A DNA stretch of 64,000 nt, from contig NZ_CP084058.1 of the NCBI RefSeq assembly GCF_020215645.1, positions 11,524,501 to 11,588,500 on the forward strand, in the 5' to 3' direction. Under the pieces are notes generated by a model. That model saw only the letters and a list, made by a program, of their open reading frames with translations, ran no database searches and was not told the DNA's origin. Source of the stretch: Nonomuraea gerenzanensis. GTDB taxonomy: Bacteria > Actinomycetota > Actinomycetes > Streptosporangiales > Streptosporangiaceae. Each line of letters starts with the position of its first letter. Position 1 is the stretch's first letter. Of this stretch, positions 35,463 through 42,784 are shown piece by piece. A program made the translations under genes and the position numbers.

Positions 35463-35594
35463 TCAGCGGCGCCGGCGCCGACGCCTGCGGGCACGGCCAC
35501 CGCCTGCTCCGCTGTTCTGGCCCGGAGAGGTCGGCTCCGGGCCTGGAATCCTGAAGAACGAGAAGAAACCCAGATATCGACGCATCGCGGCCAT
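35463..35594 (-). CDS. 43-aa peptide with Phe-rich head and Arg-rich tail
   Basis: ATG at 35594 follows AAAGGGGGACATC, a good SD. The product begins MAAMRRYLGFFSFFRIPGPE, continues with a Gly/Ser/Pro linker and ends in a run of about ten Arg within twelve residues. No signal peptide or known domain. It could bind nucleic acid or membranes, or be a peptide precursor; I cannot assign it. The Arg run could inflate coding appearance in GC-rich DNA. Confidence 0.5.
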   Translation of the reverse strand: MAAMRRYLGFFSFFRIPGPEPTSPGQNSGAGGGRARRRRRRRR

Positions 35595-35714
35595 GATGTC
35601 CCCCTTTACGGACTCGGGTCGCGCGCCGGACGGCTGCGCGCCCGGCGCACGCCGGACTGACCCGCAACCCTACCCGCCGGTCGGCCGCGAAACCCTTCTG
35701 ACCTGGGATTCCTT

Positions 35715-36356
35715 CTACTTGTACGACAGCTTGCGGCGCTTGAACATCGGGTGCTTGGTCTCCCAGTAGCGCCAGCCCTCGACGCGGGAGGGCACGTTGG
35801 CGATGCCGGTGGAGACCTTGAAGCGCTCGCAGGTGCCGAGAACGTTCCAGGCGGACCAGCCGACGCGGTAACCGAAGACCCGGTACCACATGTTGCCGTA
35901 CATGCCGTCGCTGATCTCCTGCGTGTACTCGTGGCCGCTGTAGACCATGTGCCGCTCCTCCAGGTGCGGCAGGCCGAGCCGGCGCAGGTTGTAGATGACC
36001 TCGCCCTTGTCGATGACCTTCTCGGCCTCGTTCTCCGTCTCGAGGAAGGCGGTGACCTCGTGCTCGCGCGTCACAGAAACCGTCATCGAGCCGCCGGGGC
36101 CGTCGATGTACCGGGTACGGGGCACGAAGAAATTGCGCGGCGACATCTGGTGGATACGGAAGAAGGTGCGCGGCCGGCAGTTCCTGCCGCCGTCGTCATC
36201 GTGGTTGTGGTCGACGAAACCACGGTCGAACTTGTGGTGGTCGGGGCCGTCGTCCTTGTCTCCCGCGCTCGCCGCCGGCGCCATGGTGACGGCCAGCACG
36301 GCCGCGAGAATGCCGCGTGCGACGGGCTTCGCCATTTTTCTCATTGGGGTGAACAT
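35715..36356 (-). CDS. Secreted protein of unknown function
   Basis: A 213-aa exported protein. A signal peptide with Ala-rich core ends near AASAGDKDDG (about 30-38), then an acidic His-rich stretch (DHHKFDR, DHNHDDDGGRN) that could bind metal, and a compact C-terminal part rich in Arg and aromatic residues (GYRVGWSAWNVLGTCERF). ATG 36356 follows AAGGAA; Met at 36344 and 36335 are alternatives. No family recognised. It is transcribed away from the protease at 36659. Confidence 0.75.
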   Translation of the reverse strand: MFTPMRKMAKPVARGILAAVLAVTMAPAASAGDKDDGPDHHKFDRGFVDHNHDDDGGRNCRPRTFFRIHQMSPRNFFVPRTRYIDGPGGSMTVSVTREHEVTAFLETENEAEKVIDKGEVIYNLRRLGLPHLEERHMVYSGHEYTQEISDGMYGNMWYRVFGYRVGWSAWNVLGTCERFKVSTGIANVPSRVEGWRYWETKHPMFKRRKLSYK

Positions 36357-36658
36357 TTACCGTTCCTTTCGGCATGCGACCCATAGTCGCCAGACCGGTA
36401 CGATGCTTACAGTTGCCGCGAGCGAGATGACAACGCCACGCCGAATTCGAATTTCCCGTACTGGGAAAGAAGCGGTGAAAGAGCGTCAATATCGGACCGC
36501 AATTCCGTAAAGCGCGCGCATCCCACCCCCCGTGACGCTGTGCAATATGGCGACTTCACGCCGTGATGGCGATATATCCGATTGCGTAGGCGTTGAGGAA
36601 GATTGGACCGTCCCTACGTACCTCCCTACGGCAGATTCCGGGTTTCGGGAGGTACGTA
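36357..36658. other. Divergent 302-bp intergenic region, less GC-rich than its surroundings
   Basis: Promoter region for the secreted unknown (minus) and the protease (plus). It is noticeably AT-richer than neighbouring DNA (for example the patches near 36450 and 36545). Apart from the start-proximal hairpin at 36615-36658 I see no gene; the short open frames lack start signals. Confidence 0.6.
36615..36658 (+). promoter_or_regulatory. Start-codon-proximal hairpin sequestering the Shine-Dalgarno
   Basis: TACGTACCTCCC (36615-36626) pairs perfectly with GGGAGGTACGTA (36647-36658) around a 20-base loop. The downstream arm contains the whole SD GGGAGG and ends at the base before the ATG (36659). 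In the mRNA this would hide the ribosome site, as in RNA thermometers or other riboregulators. The same palindrome could instead be a protein operator. Confidence 0.65.
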
Positions 36659-37723
36659 ATGCACCGCAGAGTCAGTCTGCTCTCCGCCGTCGCCCTCGCG
36701 CTGGCCGGCGCGCTCGTACCGGCGGGTGCCGCGCAGGCCGGGGCCGCCAACGGGCTCGACCCCAGGCCCGCCGGGTGGACGGCCACGGATTCGCAGTCGG
36801 AGCGCAGGACCGTCTCGCAGTACTGGACCACGCAGCGCATGCTCGCGGCGCAGCCCCTCGACGCGCCCGCGCCGCGGCGTACGCAGTCGCGCGGGCCGTC
36901 CCAGGGCGACCCGTGGGCCACCCGCGGCGCCGCGGCCACCACCACCCGCCGCAGCCCGTGGAGCACGCGCGGCGCCGCGTGGTCGGTCGGCGGCACCACG
37001 CCGGTCACCACCGCGCGGCAGTCCCTGGTGCCCAACAGCCCGGGGTTGCAGTGGACGGACGGCGGCGCGGTCGTGCGCACCACCGGCAGGGTCTTCTTCA
37101 CCACCGCCGACGGCCGCAACTCCTCCTGCTCAGGCTCGGCCGTGACCAGTGCGAACGAGAGCGTGGTGATCACGGCGGGGCACTGCGTGAAGCTGAACGG
37201 GGCCGCGCACAGGAACTGGGTGTTCGTGCCGGCCTTCGACGACGGGCGGCGCCCGTTCGGCACCTGGGTGGCCGGCGCGATGCTCACCACCCAGCAGTGG
37301 AACGCCAGGGAGGACATCAACTTCGACATGGCCGCCGTCGTGGTGGCACCGCTGAACGGGCGCACGCTGACCGACGTGGTCGGCGGGCAGGGGGTCGCCT
37401 TCAACCAGGCCAGGCAGCGCCAGATGTTCGCCTTCGGGTATCCGGCGGCCGACCCGTTCGACGGGTCGGAGCTGATCTACTGCAGCGGGCGGGCGTTCAA
37501 CGACACGGTCATGACCCGCGACCAGGGGCTGCGCTGCAACATGACCGGCGGGTCGAGCGGCGGCCCGTGGTTCCAGGGCTTCAACGAGTCCACCGGTCTC
37601 GGCTGGCTGAACTCCGTCAACAGCTTCACCTACAACTTCGCGCCGAACTTCATGTTCGGCCCCTTCTTCGGTGACGAGGCCATGGCCGTCTACCAGGCGG
37701 CGCAGAACACGGACGCGCTCTGA
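36659..37723 (+). CDS. Secreted trypsin/V8-like serine protease
   Basis: A 354-aa exported endopeptidase. Signal peptide 1-30 (MHRRVSLLSAVALALAGALV), then a pro-region rich in Arg/Thr/Ser, and a chymotrypsin-fold domain with catalytic His in TAGHC (about 173), Asp in NFDMA (about 223) and Ser300 in MTGGSSGGPW. Paired Cys flank the His and Ser sites. Its SD is buried in a perfect hairpin. A paralogue at 48761 keeps His but has Asp at the Ser position. A 10-bp hairpin follows the gene. Confidence 0.88.
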   Translation: MHRRVSLLSAVALALAGALVPAGAAQAGAANGLDPRPAGWTATDSQSERRTVSQYWTTQRMLAAQPLDAPAPRRTQSRGPSQGDPWATRGAAATTTRRSPWSTRGAAWSVGGTTPVTTARQSLVPNSPGLQWTDGGAVVRTTGRVFFTTADGRNSSCSGSAVTSANESVVITAGHCVKLNGAAHRNWVFVPAFDDGRRPFGTWVAGAMLTTQQWNAREDINFDMAAVVVAPLNGRTLTDVVGGQGVAFNQARQRQMFAFGYPAADPFDGSELIYCSGRAFNDTVMTRDQGLRCNMTGGSSGGPWFQGFNESTGLGWLNSVNSFTYNFAPNFMFGPFFGDEAMAVYQAAQNTDAL

Positions 37724-37731
37724 GCATCCGT

Positions 37732-37759
37732 CGCCCGCGCCCGCCCCCCGGCGCGGGCG
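37732..37759 (+). terminator. GC hairpin after the protease gene
   Basis: CGCCCGCGCC and GGCGCGGGCG pair perfectly around an 8-base loop, nine bases past the stop codon. Confidence 0.7.
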
Positions 37760-37782
37760 GCGGCGGTGCCCGAATCAGGGCA

Positions 37783-37810
37783 TTGACGAAAAATCCTTAC
37801 ATGGTACTCA
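37783..37810 (+). promoter_or_regulatory. Probable promoter of the Cys-rich/Tat/MauE cluster
   Basis: TTGACG (37783-37788) with TACTCA 16 bp later (37805-37810) in an AT-rich patch. It follows the protease terminator directly and leaves a leader of about 70 bases before the ATG at 37888. Confidence 0.5.
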
Positions 37811-37887
37811 TAGATCAAGTCGGAAAGCTTCAATCCCCCGCCGAGATCGTCCGCCGAGATCATCCAGAGTCACCAAGGAGGAGACGC

Positions 37888-38337
37888 ATGGCGCGAAGCA
37901 CGGCCACCGACCCGCCCGCCGACTTACTCGGCCCCGTCCAAGGAGAGGTCTCCTGGTTCTGCTGCGGCACCGCCTGGGGCCCCTGCAGCAGCACCGGCAA
38001 GGGAGCCTGCGGCACCTGCAACTCCGGCAACCTCCAGCACGCCTGGCCCAACACCTCCGACGCCTGCTGGGCGATCACCCGTCCCGACAGCTGCGGCGTC
38101 AGCCTGTCCCGCAGGACCTGCGGGTACCGCCACCGCGTCACCGCGCTGTGCACCGGCACCAGCGTCGTCACCGCCATCGCCGACTGCGGCCCGCAGACGG
38201 ACCTGTTCTGCGGCGAGCGCAGCTGCTGCGGCGCGACCTGCGCGAACAACCGCCTGATCGACCTGACCCCCGCCGCCTACAGCCAGCTCGCCAGCCTCTC
38301 GTCCGGCCTGCGGCCGGTGGAGATCTCGACGGCCTAG
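37888..38337 (+). CDS. 14-cysteine protein with double-psi beta-barrel-like C-terminus
   Basis: A 149-aa protein with Cys at 25, 26, 33, 41, 44, 60, 69, 78, 88, 100, 108, 113, 114 and 118. The second half, VVTAIADCGP ... NRLIDLTPAAYSQLASL ... GLRPVEIS, follows the barwin/expansin/RlpA double-psi barrel pattern (the DLTPAA segment and the closing beta strand). There is no normal signal peptide, only the leader MARSTATDPPADLLGPVQGE. AAGGAGGAG is a strong SD. The next two genes, a Tat protein and a MauE-type redox protein, suggest that its Cys are oxidised to disulfides outside the cell, as MauE does for methylamine dehydrogenase light chain. Function unknown. Confidence 0.8.
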   Translation: MARSTATDPPADLLGPVQGEVSWFCCGTAWGPCSSTGKGACGTCNSGNLQHAWPNTSDACWAITRPDSCGVSLSRRTCGYRHRVTALCTGTSVVTAIADCGPQTDLFCGERSCCGATCANNRLIDLTPAAYSQLASLSSGLRPVEISTA

Positions 38338-38347
38338 GAGGGCGGAC

Positions 38348-38938
38348 ATGCGCAGCAGAAGGGACGTGCTCAAGTCCGCCGTGCTCGGCGGAGGCGCCGG
38401 CGTCGTCGCGGCGACCGCACTGGGCTCGCTCGGCCCCGAGGCGGCCTTCGCCGCCCAGAAGGTCGAGCCCGGCGCCCCCGACCCGGACTTCGCCGAGGGC
38501 CGGATCCGCTCGATCAAGGACAACACGCTGCTCGTCCTGGGCTCCAACCTGGTCTTCCACACCATCAGGGTGGTGGACGGCACGAGCCTGTGGAAGCTCG
38601 GCCCGGTCCCGTTCGACCAGGCCAAGCCCGGTGACGGCCTGTACGCCAGAGGCGTGCGGATGCCCGACGGCATGCTGGCCGCCGAGGCGGTGTGGCTCAA
38701 CATCGTCAACATCAAGGGCCACATCAAGAACATCACCGGCCAGACCATCCACCTCGACCACAACGGCTACGACGTGCTGTGTCACGTGGTCGCCGGCAAG
38801 TCGGTCGCCATCCACTCGGAGTCCCCGCCCACGGCGGACCTGTCGATGCTGAAGGTCAGCCAGCACGTGCAGATCCTGGGCGCCTGGCGGCCGGACACCA
38901 ACGAGGTCGACATCGCCACCGTCTTCTCCCCGCACTAG
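38348..38938 (+). CDS. Tat-exported beta-rich protein, unknown
   Basis: A 196-aa protein. Twin-arginine signal RSRRDVLKSAVLGGGAGVV (2-20), cleavage probably after AFA near 35. The mature part, with short strands such as GRIRSIKDNTLLVLGSNLVFHTIRVV and KNITGQTIHLDHNGYDVLCHVV, resembles tandem OB-like beta barrels and holds one Cys (about 140). 10 bp after the Cys-rich gene and 14 bp before the MauE-like gene, so one operon. It could be a partner or Tat carrier for the leaderless Cys-rich protein (inference). Confidence 0.8.
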   Translation: MRSRRDVLKSAVLGGGAGVVAATALGSLGPEAAFAAQKVEPGAPDPDFAEGRIRSIKDNTLLVLGSNLVFHTIRVVDGTSLWKLGPVPFDQAKPGDGLYARGVRMPDGMLAAEAVWLNIVNIKGHIKNITGQTIHLDHNGYDVLCHVVAGKSVAIHSESPPTADLSMLKVSQHVQILGAWRPDTNEVDIATVFSPH

Positions 38939-38952
38939 AAGGAGGCAGTGCC

Positions 38953-39702
38953 ATGCACGGGATCGCCGCGTCGCAGCCGTACGTGATCGCCGCCTTCCTC
39001 CTGTGGGCCGGCCTGGTGAAACTGTTCGGCAGGCGGATGAGGGCGCAGGCCGGGCGCACCGCCCTGGCCCGGCTCACCGGCCCGGCGCGCGCGGTCCCCG
39101 CCCTGCGGCTCGTCGGCCTGGCGGAGCTGACCGTGGCCGCCGCGCTGCTGGTGCCCCCGTTGCACCCGCTGGACGGGGTGGCCGCCGCGTCGTTGTCCGC
39201 CGGGTTCCTGGCGTACCTGACCTATGCCTACGTGGCCGCGCCCGCCTCGTCGTGCGGCTGCCTGGGCACCCACTCCCGCCCCGTGGACGTGCGTGCCTTC
39301 GCCCGCGCGGGCCTGCTGCTGGCCGCCTCGCTCCTGGCCGCGACGGCTCCGGCCGGTGCCGCGCTGCCGTGGGTGGTCCTGCTGGAGGCCGTGGTCCTGC
39401 TGGGGCTCTCGGCCGAGCTGGACCGCCACTGGCTCGTCCCGCTGCGCCGCCTGCTGGTCCGGCTGCGCCGGCCGCTGGCGCTCCCGGTGCCGGCGGACGT
39501 GCCGCTGGAGTCGTCCCTGCACCTGCTGCGCCGCAGCCCGGCGTACTGCTCGGCGTCCGCCCAGCTCAGCTCGGACGTGCTGGAGTCGTGGGACGAGGAC
39601 GGCACCCGGTTCGTGGTGTACGGGGCACGGGGCCGCACGGCGGTCTTCGCCGTCCCGCTCGCCGGTGACGACCCGGCCGACGTGCGAGTCGCACTCGTCT
39701 AA
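38953..39702 (+). CDS. MauE/DoxX-type redox-associated membrane protein
   Basis: A 249-aa protein with about five membrane helices (8-26, 50-70, 76-96, 117-133, 137-154). The CxC pair C101/C103 in SSCGCLG sits after the third helix, the diagnostic site of MauE-type proteins that pass electrons for disulfide formation or thiol redox. A C-terminal soluble domain (about 185-240, with YCSASAQLSSDVLESW and VVYGARGRTAVFAVPL) is extra compared with classic MauE. AAGGAGG precedes ATG. The last six codons and stop lie in a 23-bp tandem repeat. Confidence 0.85.
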   Translation: MHGIAASQPYVIAAFLLWAGLVKLFGRRMRAQAGRTALARLTGPARAVPALRLVGLAELTVAAALLVPPLHPLDGVAAASLSAGFLAYLTYAYVAAPASSCGCLGTHSRPVDVRAFARAGLLLAASLLAATAPAGAALPWVVLLEAVVLLGLSAELDRHWLVPLRRLLVRLRRPLALPVPADVPLESSLHLLRRSPAYCSASAQLSSDVLESWDEDGTRFVVYGARGRTAVFAVPLAGDDPADVRVALV

Positions 39703-39797
39703 TCGTGCGAGTCGCACTCGTCTAATCGTGCGGGTCGCGCTCGTCTGGTCGTGCGGGTCGCACTCGTCTGAATCGTGCGGGTGGCGCTCGGCTAGTC
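39682..39797. repeat. Five tandem copies of a 23-bp repeat spanning two convergent stop codons
   Basis: Units start at 39682, 39705, 39728, 39751 and 39775. The first two are identical; later ones drift, and the fourth has one extra base. Each holds GTGCG-N3-CGCAC or a variant, a 5-bp stem. The array begins in the last codons of the MauE-like gene and ends over the stop codon of the chorismate mutase gene (39792-39794). It may act as a bidirectional terminator. Confidence 0.85.
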
Positions 39798-40133
39798 GCC
39801 CCGCGCCGCCGCGTGGCTGCTGGCGATCAGCTCGTGGTGCCGGACGACCTCGGCGATGATGAAATTCAGGAATCGCTCGGCGAAGACCGGGTCGAGTTTC
39901 GATTCCTCGGCCAGCGCGCGCAGGCGGCGGATTTGGGCCGCCTCGCGCGCCGGATCCGCCGGCGGCAGCCTGTACTCCGCCTTCAGCCGGCCGACTTCCT
40001 GGGTGCACTTGAAACGCTCGGCGAGCAGGTGGACGAGGGCGGCGTCAAGATTGTCGATGCTGTCCCTGAGTCGCTGCAGCTCATTACGGACGTGCATTTC
40101 CACATCAGGCTGATCTGCAGAGGTTTTTTCCAT
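39792..40133 (-). CDS. Chorismate mutase (AroQ type, cytosolic)
   Basis: A 113-aa three-helix protein: ELQRLRDSIDNLDAALVHLLAERFKCTQEVGRLKAE carries the Arg and Lys that bind chorismate, followed by DPAREAAQIRRLRALAEES and ERFLNFIIAEVVRHHELIA. No signal peptide. It would convert chorismate to prephenate in phenylalanine/tyrosine synthesis; a relaxed activity such as aminodeoxychorismate mutase cannot be ruled out. 79 bp downstream of the PobA-like gene on the same strand, linking two enzymes of chorismate-derived aromatics. Confidence 0.88.
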   Translation of the reverse strand: MEKTSADQPDVEMHVRNELQRLRDSIDNLDAALVHLLAERFKCTQEVGRLKAEYRLPPADPAREAAQIRRLRALAEESKLDPVFAERFLNFIIAEVVRHHELIASSHAAARGD

Positions 40134-40212
40134 GAGAATATGCCCCCTCGACTCAACATCGCCTCAGAAGGGGAAATATTAGCAGAAAATGGACATTCGC
40201 TGCCCGCTCGTT

Positions 40213-41379
40213 TCACGCCATGAGATCGGCGAAGGCGCGGGCTGCGGCGTCGGAGGAGAACAGCCGCTCCAGCCGCGCTCTGGCGAGCTGCCGCCGGAAC
40301 GGCCCGGCCAGCGTGGCGTTGCCGGCCTCGTGCATCATCTCGCCCATCCACCGGGAGAACTCCTGGTGATCCCACACCCGCTTCAGGCACGTCTCGGAGT
40401 AGGCGGCCAGCGGCCGCTCGTCGCCCTCGCGCAACGCCGCGCGCAGCCCGCGGGCCAGCACGCCGGCGTCGGCGATGGCCAGGTTCATGCCCTTGCCGCC
40501 CATCGGGGTGATGATGTGCGCGGCGTCCCCCACGAGGAAGAGCCGGCCGTAACGCATGGGGTCGGCCACGAAGCAGCGCATCTCCACGAACAGCTTCTCC
40601 GTGATCGGTCCTGTGGGCAGGCCCGCGTCGCCGAGCCGTAACCGCAGCTGCTCCCAGATCCGCTCGTCGCCCCACTCACCGACGTCGGCGCCCGGCGCGC
40701 ACTCCAGGTAGAAGCGGCTGGCGCCGGGCCCGCGCGCGAACTGGGCCGCGAACCCGGCCGGATGGATGCCGAAGAGCGGATGGTACGGCGCGGGCGCGTC
40801 GGCGAGCACGGTGAGCCAGCCGTAGCCGTGCTCGTAGGTGTAGGTGGTCAGCGCGCCCTCCGGCACGCTGGCGCGGCTGACGCCGTGGAAGCCGTCGCAG
40901 CCGGCCACGTACGCGCACGCGATCTCGTGCACGACGCCCGCCGTGTCCCGGTACGTCACGGTCGGCGCGGAGCCGTCGAGGCCGTGCGGGGTCACCTCGG
41001 CGGCCTCGAAACGCAGGTCTCCCCCGCCCGCCAGGAACGCCTCGATGAGCCGGCCGACGAGGACCTGCTGCGGCACGATCCGCCCGGCCCGCCCGCCGGC
41101 CAGGGCGGCGACGTCGAAGAAGCGCGGTTGCCCGTCGAGGCGGATCTCCAGCATGCCGCCGGCCGTGGTGCCGGCCAGCACGCTCTCGCCCAGTCCCCAC
41201 TCCTCGAAGAGGCGGGCCCCGTCGTGCTCCAGCACGCCGGCGCGCTGCCGCTGCTCCACGTACGTCCGGCTCTGCCGCTCCAGCACCACGCAGCCGACTC
41301 CGGCCCGCTGCAGCAGGTTGGCCAGGGTCAGCCCGGCCGGCCCCGATCCGATGATGACGACCTCGATGCTCTCCCGCAT
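40213..41379 (-). CDS. pobA: 4-hydroxybenzoate 3-monooxygenase-like FAD enzyme
   Basis: A 388-aa group A flavoprotein hydroxylase. GSGPAGLTLANLLQRAG binds FAD, RQRAGVLE, AGCDGFHGVSRASVP (the DG motif), and GRLFLVGDAAHIITPMGGKG (second FAD motif) match PobA closely throughout. It would hydroxylate 4-hydroxybenzoate to protocatechuate with NAD(P)H and O2; a related aromatic acid is possible. A start three codons earlier (41388, MPSM) is possible; neither has a strong SD. Confidence 0.85.
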   Translation of the reverse strand: MRESIEVVIIGSGPAGLTLANLLQRAGVGCVVLERQSRTYVEQRQRAGVLEHDGARLFEEWGLGESVLAGTTAGGMLEIRLDGQPRFFDVAALAGGRAGRIVPQQVLVGRLIEAFLAGGGDLRFEAAEVTPHGLDGSAPTVTYRDTAGVVHEIACAYVAGCDGFHGVSRASVPEGALTTYTYEHGYGWLTVLADAPAPYHPLFGIHPAGFAAQFARGPGASRFYLECAPGADVGEWGDERIWEQLRLRLGDAGLPTGPITEKLFVEMRCFVADPMRYGRLFLVGDAAHIITPMGGKGMNLAIADAGVLARGLRAALREGDERPLAAYSETCLKRVWDHQEFSRWMGEMMHEAGNATLAGPFRRQLARARLERLFSSDAAARAFADLMA

Positions 41380-41435
41380 GCTCGGCATCCGACACCAAGA
41401 TCGAAAAATCCGCAACCCCGTTCTTGTCAGGCTAA

Positions 41436-41490
41436 TCAAGTTTGACCAGAGCATCCGGGCGCGCTTACGGTGGTGGCTAGTCAAACTTGA
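41436..41490 (+). promoter_or_regulatory. Promoter flanked by two TCAA-N2-TTGA operators
   Basis: TCAAGTTTGA (41436-41445) and its complement TCAAACTTGA (41481-41490) bracket a promoter with TTGACC (41442-41447) and TACGGT (41466-41471), 18 bp apart. The start site would fall near the second operator. A repressor gene is not adjacent, unless the flavoprotein operon shares it. Confidence 0.6.
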
Positions 41491-41506
41491 ACAGTTAGGG
41501 AGAACG

Positions 41507-41917
41507 ATGACGACGACCGTGACGCCGTACCTCATGGTGCACAGCGCCAAGCAGTTCGCCGACTTCGTCGGGCACGTCTTCGGCGGCACCACGCAGACCC
41601 TCATCCCGCTCGACGGCGACCCCGAGCGGGTCGTGCACGGAGTCGTGCGCATCGGCAGCAGCACGTTCTACTTCGCCGACGCCAGAATCGACGGCGCGCA
41701 GTGCCTGCCGCCCTACCGTCAGGGAGAGGACCCGTCCCGCACGCAGCTGTACGTCTCGCTGCCCGACCCGGCCAAGGCCCACGCCGCCGCGCTGGAGAAG
41801 GGCGCCACCCCGGTCATGGAGCTGACCGAGCAGGAGGGCGGGGCGGCGATGGGCGGCTGGGTGGACCCGTTCGGCACCCTGTGGTGGGTCACCTCGGACC
41901 CGGCGCAGCCCGCCTGA
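41507..41917 (+). CDS. VOC family protein (PhnB/glyoxalase-like)
   Basis: A 136-aa vicinal-oxygen-chelate protein. VTPYLMVHSAKQFADFVGHVFGGTT, the strand GVVRIGSSTFYFADA, and the ending GWVDPFGTLWWVTS are typical of PhnB-like proteins. The function of this branch is generally unknown; small-molecule binding or detoxification is likely. SD AGGGAG before ATG. Promoter flanked by two operators, and divergent from the PobA-like gene. 3 bp from the convergent gene. Confidence 0.88.
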   Translation: MTTTVTPYLMVHSAKQFADFVGHVFGGTTQTLIPLDGDPERVVHGVVRIGSSTFYFADARIDGAQCLPPYRQGEDPSRTQLYVSLPDPAKAHAAALEKGATPVMELTEQEGGAAMGGWVDPFGTLWWVTSDPAQPA

Positions 41918-41920
41918 CGC

Positions 41921-42178
41921 TCAGGCGCCCAGGTCGCGGACGACGTTGTCCAGCCGGACGGCCAGGTCGTCGAGCATCTGGTCCGTCGGGGTGCCCTCGG
42001 GAAGCTGGGCCAGCACCTCGTCGCGCCGGGCGATGACCAGGCCCCGGTGGGCGTCGTCCACCTCGGCGGCGGGGATGACCACGCAGTCCCCCCTGACGAA
42101 GACCAGCGTGGCGTCCGGGTGCCGGGAGTCCAGCAGTTGACGGACACATTCCCTGTCTACCAGCGACATCGCGGACAT
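41921..42178 (-). CDS. 85-aa conserved-looking actinobacterial protein, unknown
   Basis: A small acidic soluble protein, MSAMSLVDRECVRQLLDSRHPDATLVFVRGDCVVIPAAEVD onward in three or four helices with two short strands. No domain recognised. M1 at 42178 is preferred because GAGGAG lies six bases upstream; M4 at 42169 has none. It overlaps nothing and faces the VOC gene. Confidence 0.7.
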   Translation of the reverse strand: MSAMSLVDRECVRQLLDSRHPDATLVFVRGDCVVIPAAEVDDAHRGLVIARRDEVLAQLPEGTPTDQMLDDLAVRLDNVVRDLGA

Positions 42179-42242
42179 CGCAGCTCCTCGCTCGTTCGTG
42201 CTTCCCCCTCAGGCCGTTTACCCACGTGGCAGGGGTGAAACC

Positions 42243-42581
42243 TCAGCCGAAGGTCGGCGGGCCGCCGTTCGAGCGGGATCGCCGCACCCCGAACACGACC
42301 AGGTAGCCGGCCGCCGCCAGCGCCAGCACGGCGGGCGGGACAGCCAGCGGCGGCCGGCCGGCGAGCAGCGCCAGCACGGCCAGCACCACGCCGGCGAGCA
42401 GCGCCAGCCCGGCCGCCAGCAGGCGCACGCCGAGCCTGTTCGGGGGCGACGGCTCCGCCGCCCACTCCCCGTGGCCGGCGCCGCGCACCCCCGGCACACC
42501 GGTGTCGCTCACCTCACCCTCGGCAGCGGGCGGCTCCCTCAGCACGGGGGCGAAGAGCTCGTCGTCGTCACGGTCCTTCAT
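42243..42581 (-). CDS. Small membrane protein, unknown
   Basis: A 112-aa product with an acidic cytoplasmic head (MKDRDDDELFAPVLREPP), a Pro/Gly linker and two adjacent membrane helices (LGVRLLAAGLALLAGVVLAV and AVPPAVLALAAAGYLVVFG), ending in a basic tail. SD AGGGAGG. Divergent from the hydrolase at 42785. No family recognised. Confidence 0.65.
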   Translation of the reverse strand: MKDRDDDELFAPVLREPPAAEGEVSDTGVPGVRGAGHGEWAAEPSPPNRLGVRLLAAGLALLAGVVLAVLALLAGRPPLAVPPAVLALAAAGYLVVFGVRRSRSNGGPPTFG

Positions 42582-42784
42582 CGGCTCGCCTCCCTGGGCG
42601 ACGCTCGGATGTCGTCGTCCGCTGCCCTTCTGCCCCATGTCTGCGGGCTGTCACGTCTTCGGCCCTGACCTGCGGAAACGCCACTCTCGCGCCACCACGT
42701 TTCGTTCGCGAGTAATCACGGAGAGTGACCGTATGGTGTGCTCAGTGGCCCTAGTTGGCCCCTCAGCAAGCGAGAGGATCGAGC

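Noticed and set aside
37888..38337. Methylamine dehydrogenase light chain
   Set aside because: Cys-rich and next to a MauE-like gene, but the second half follows a double-psi barrel pattern and no heavy-chain or mauG-like gene is present.
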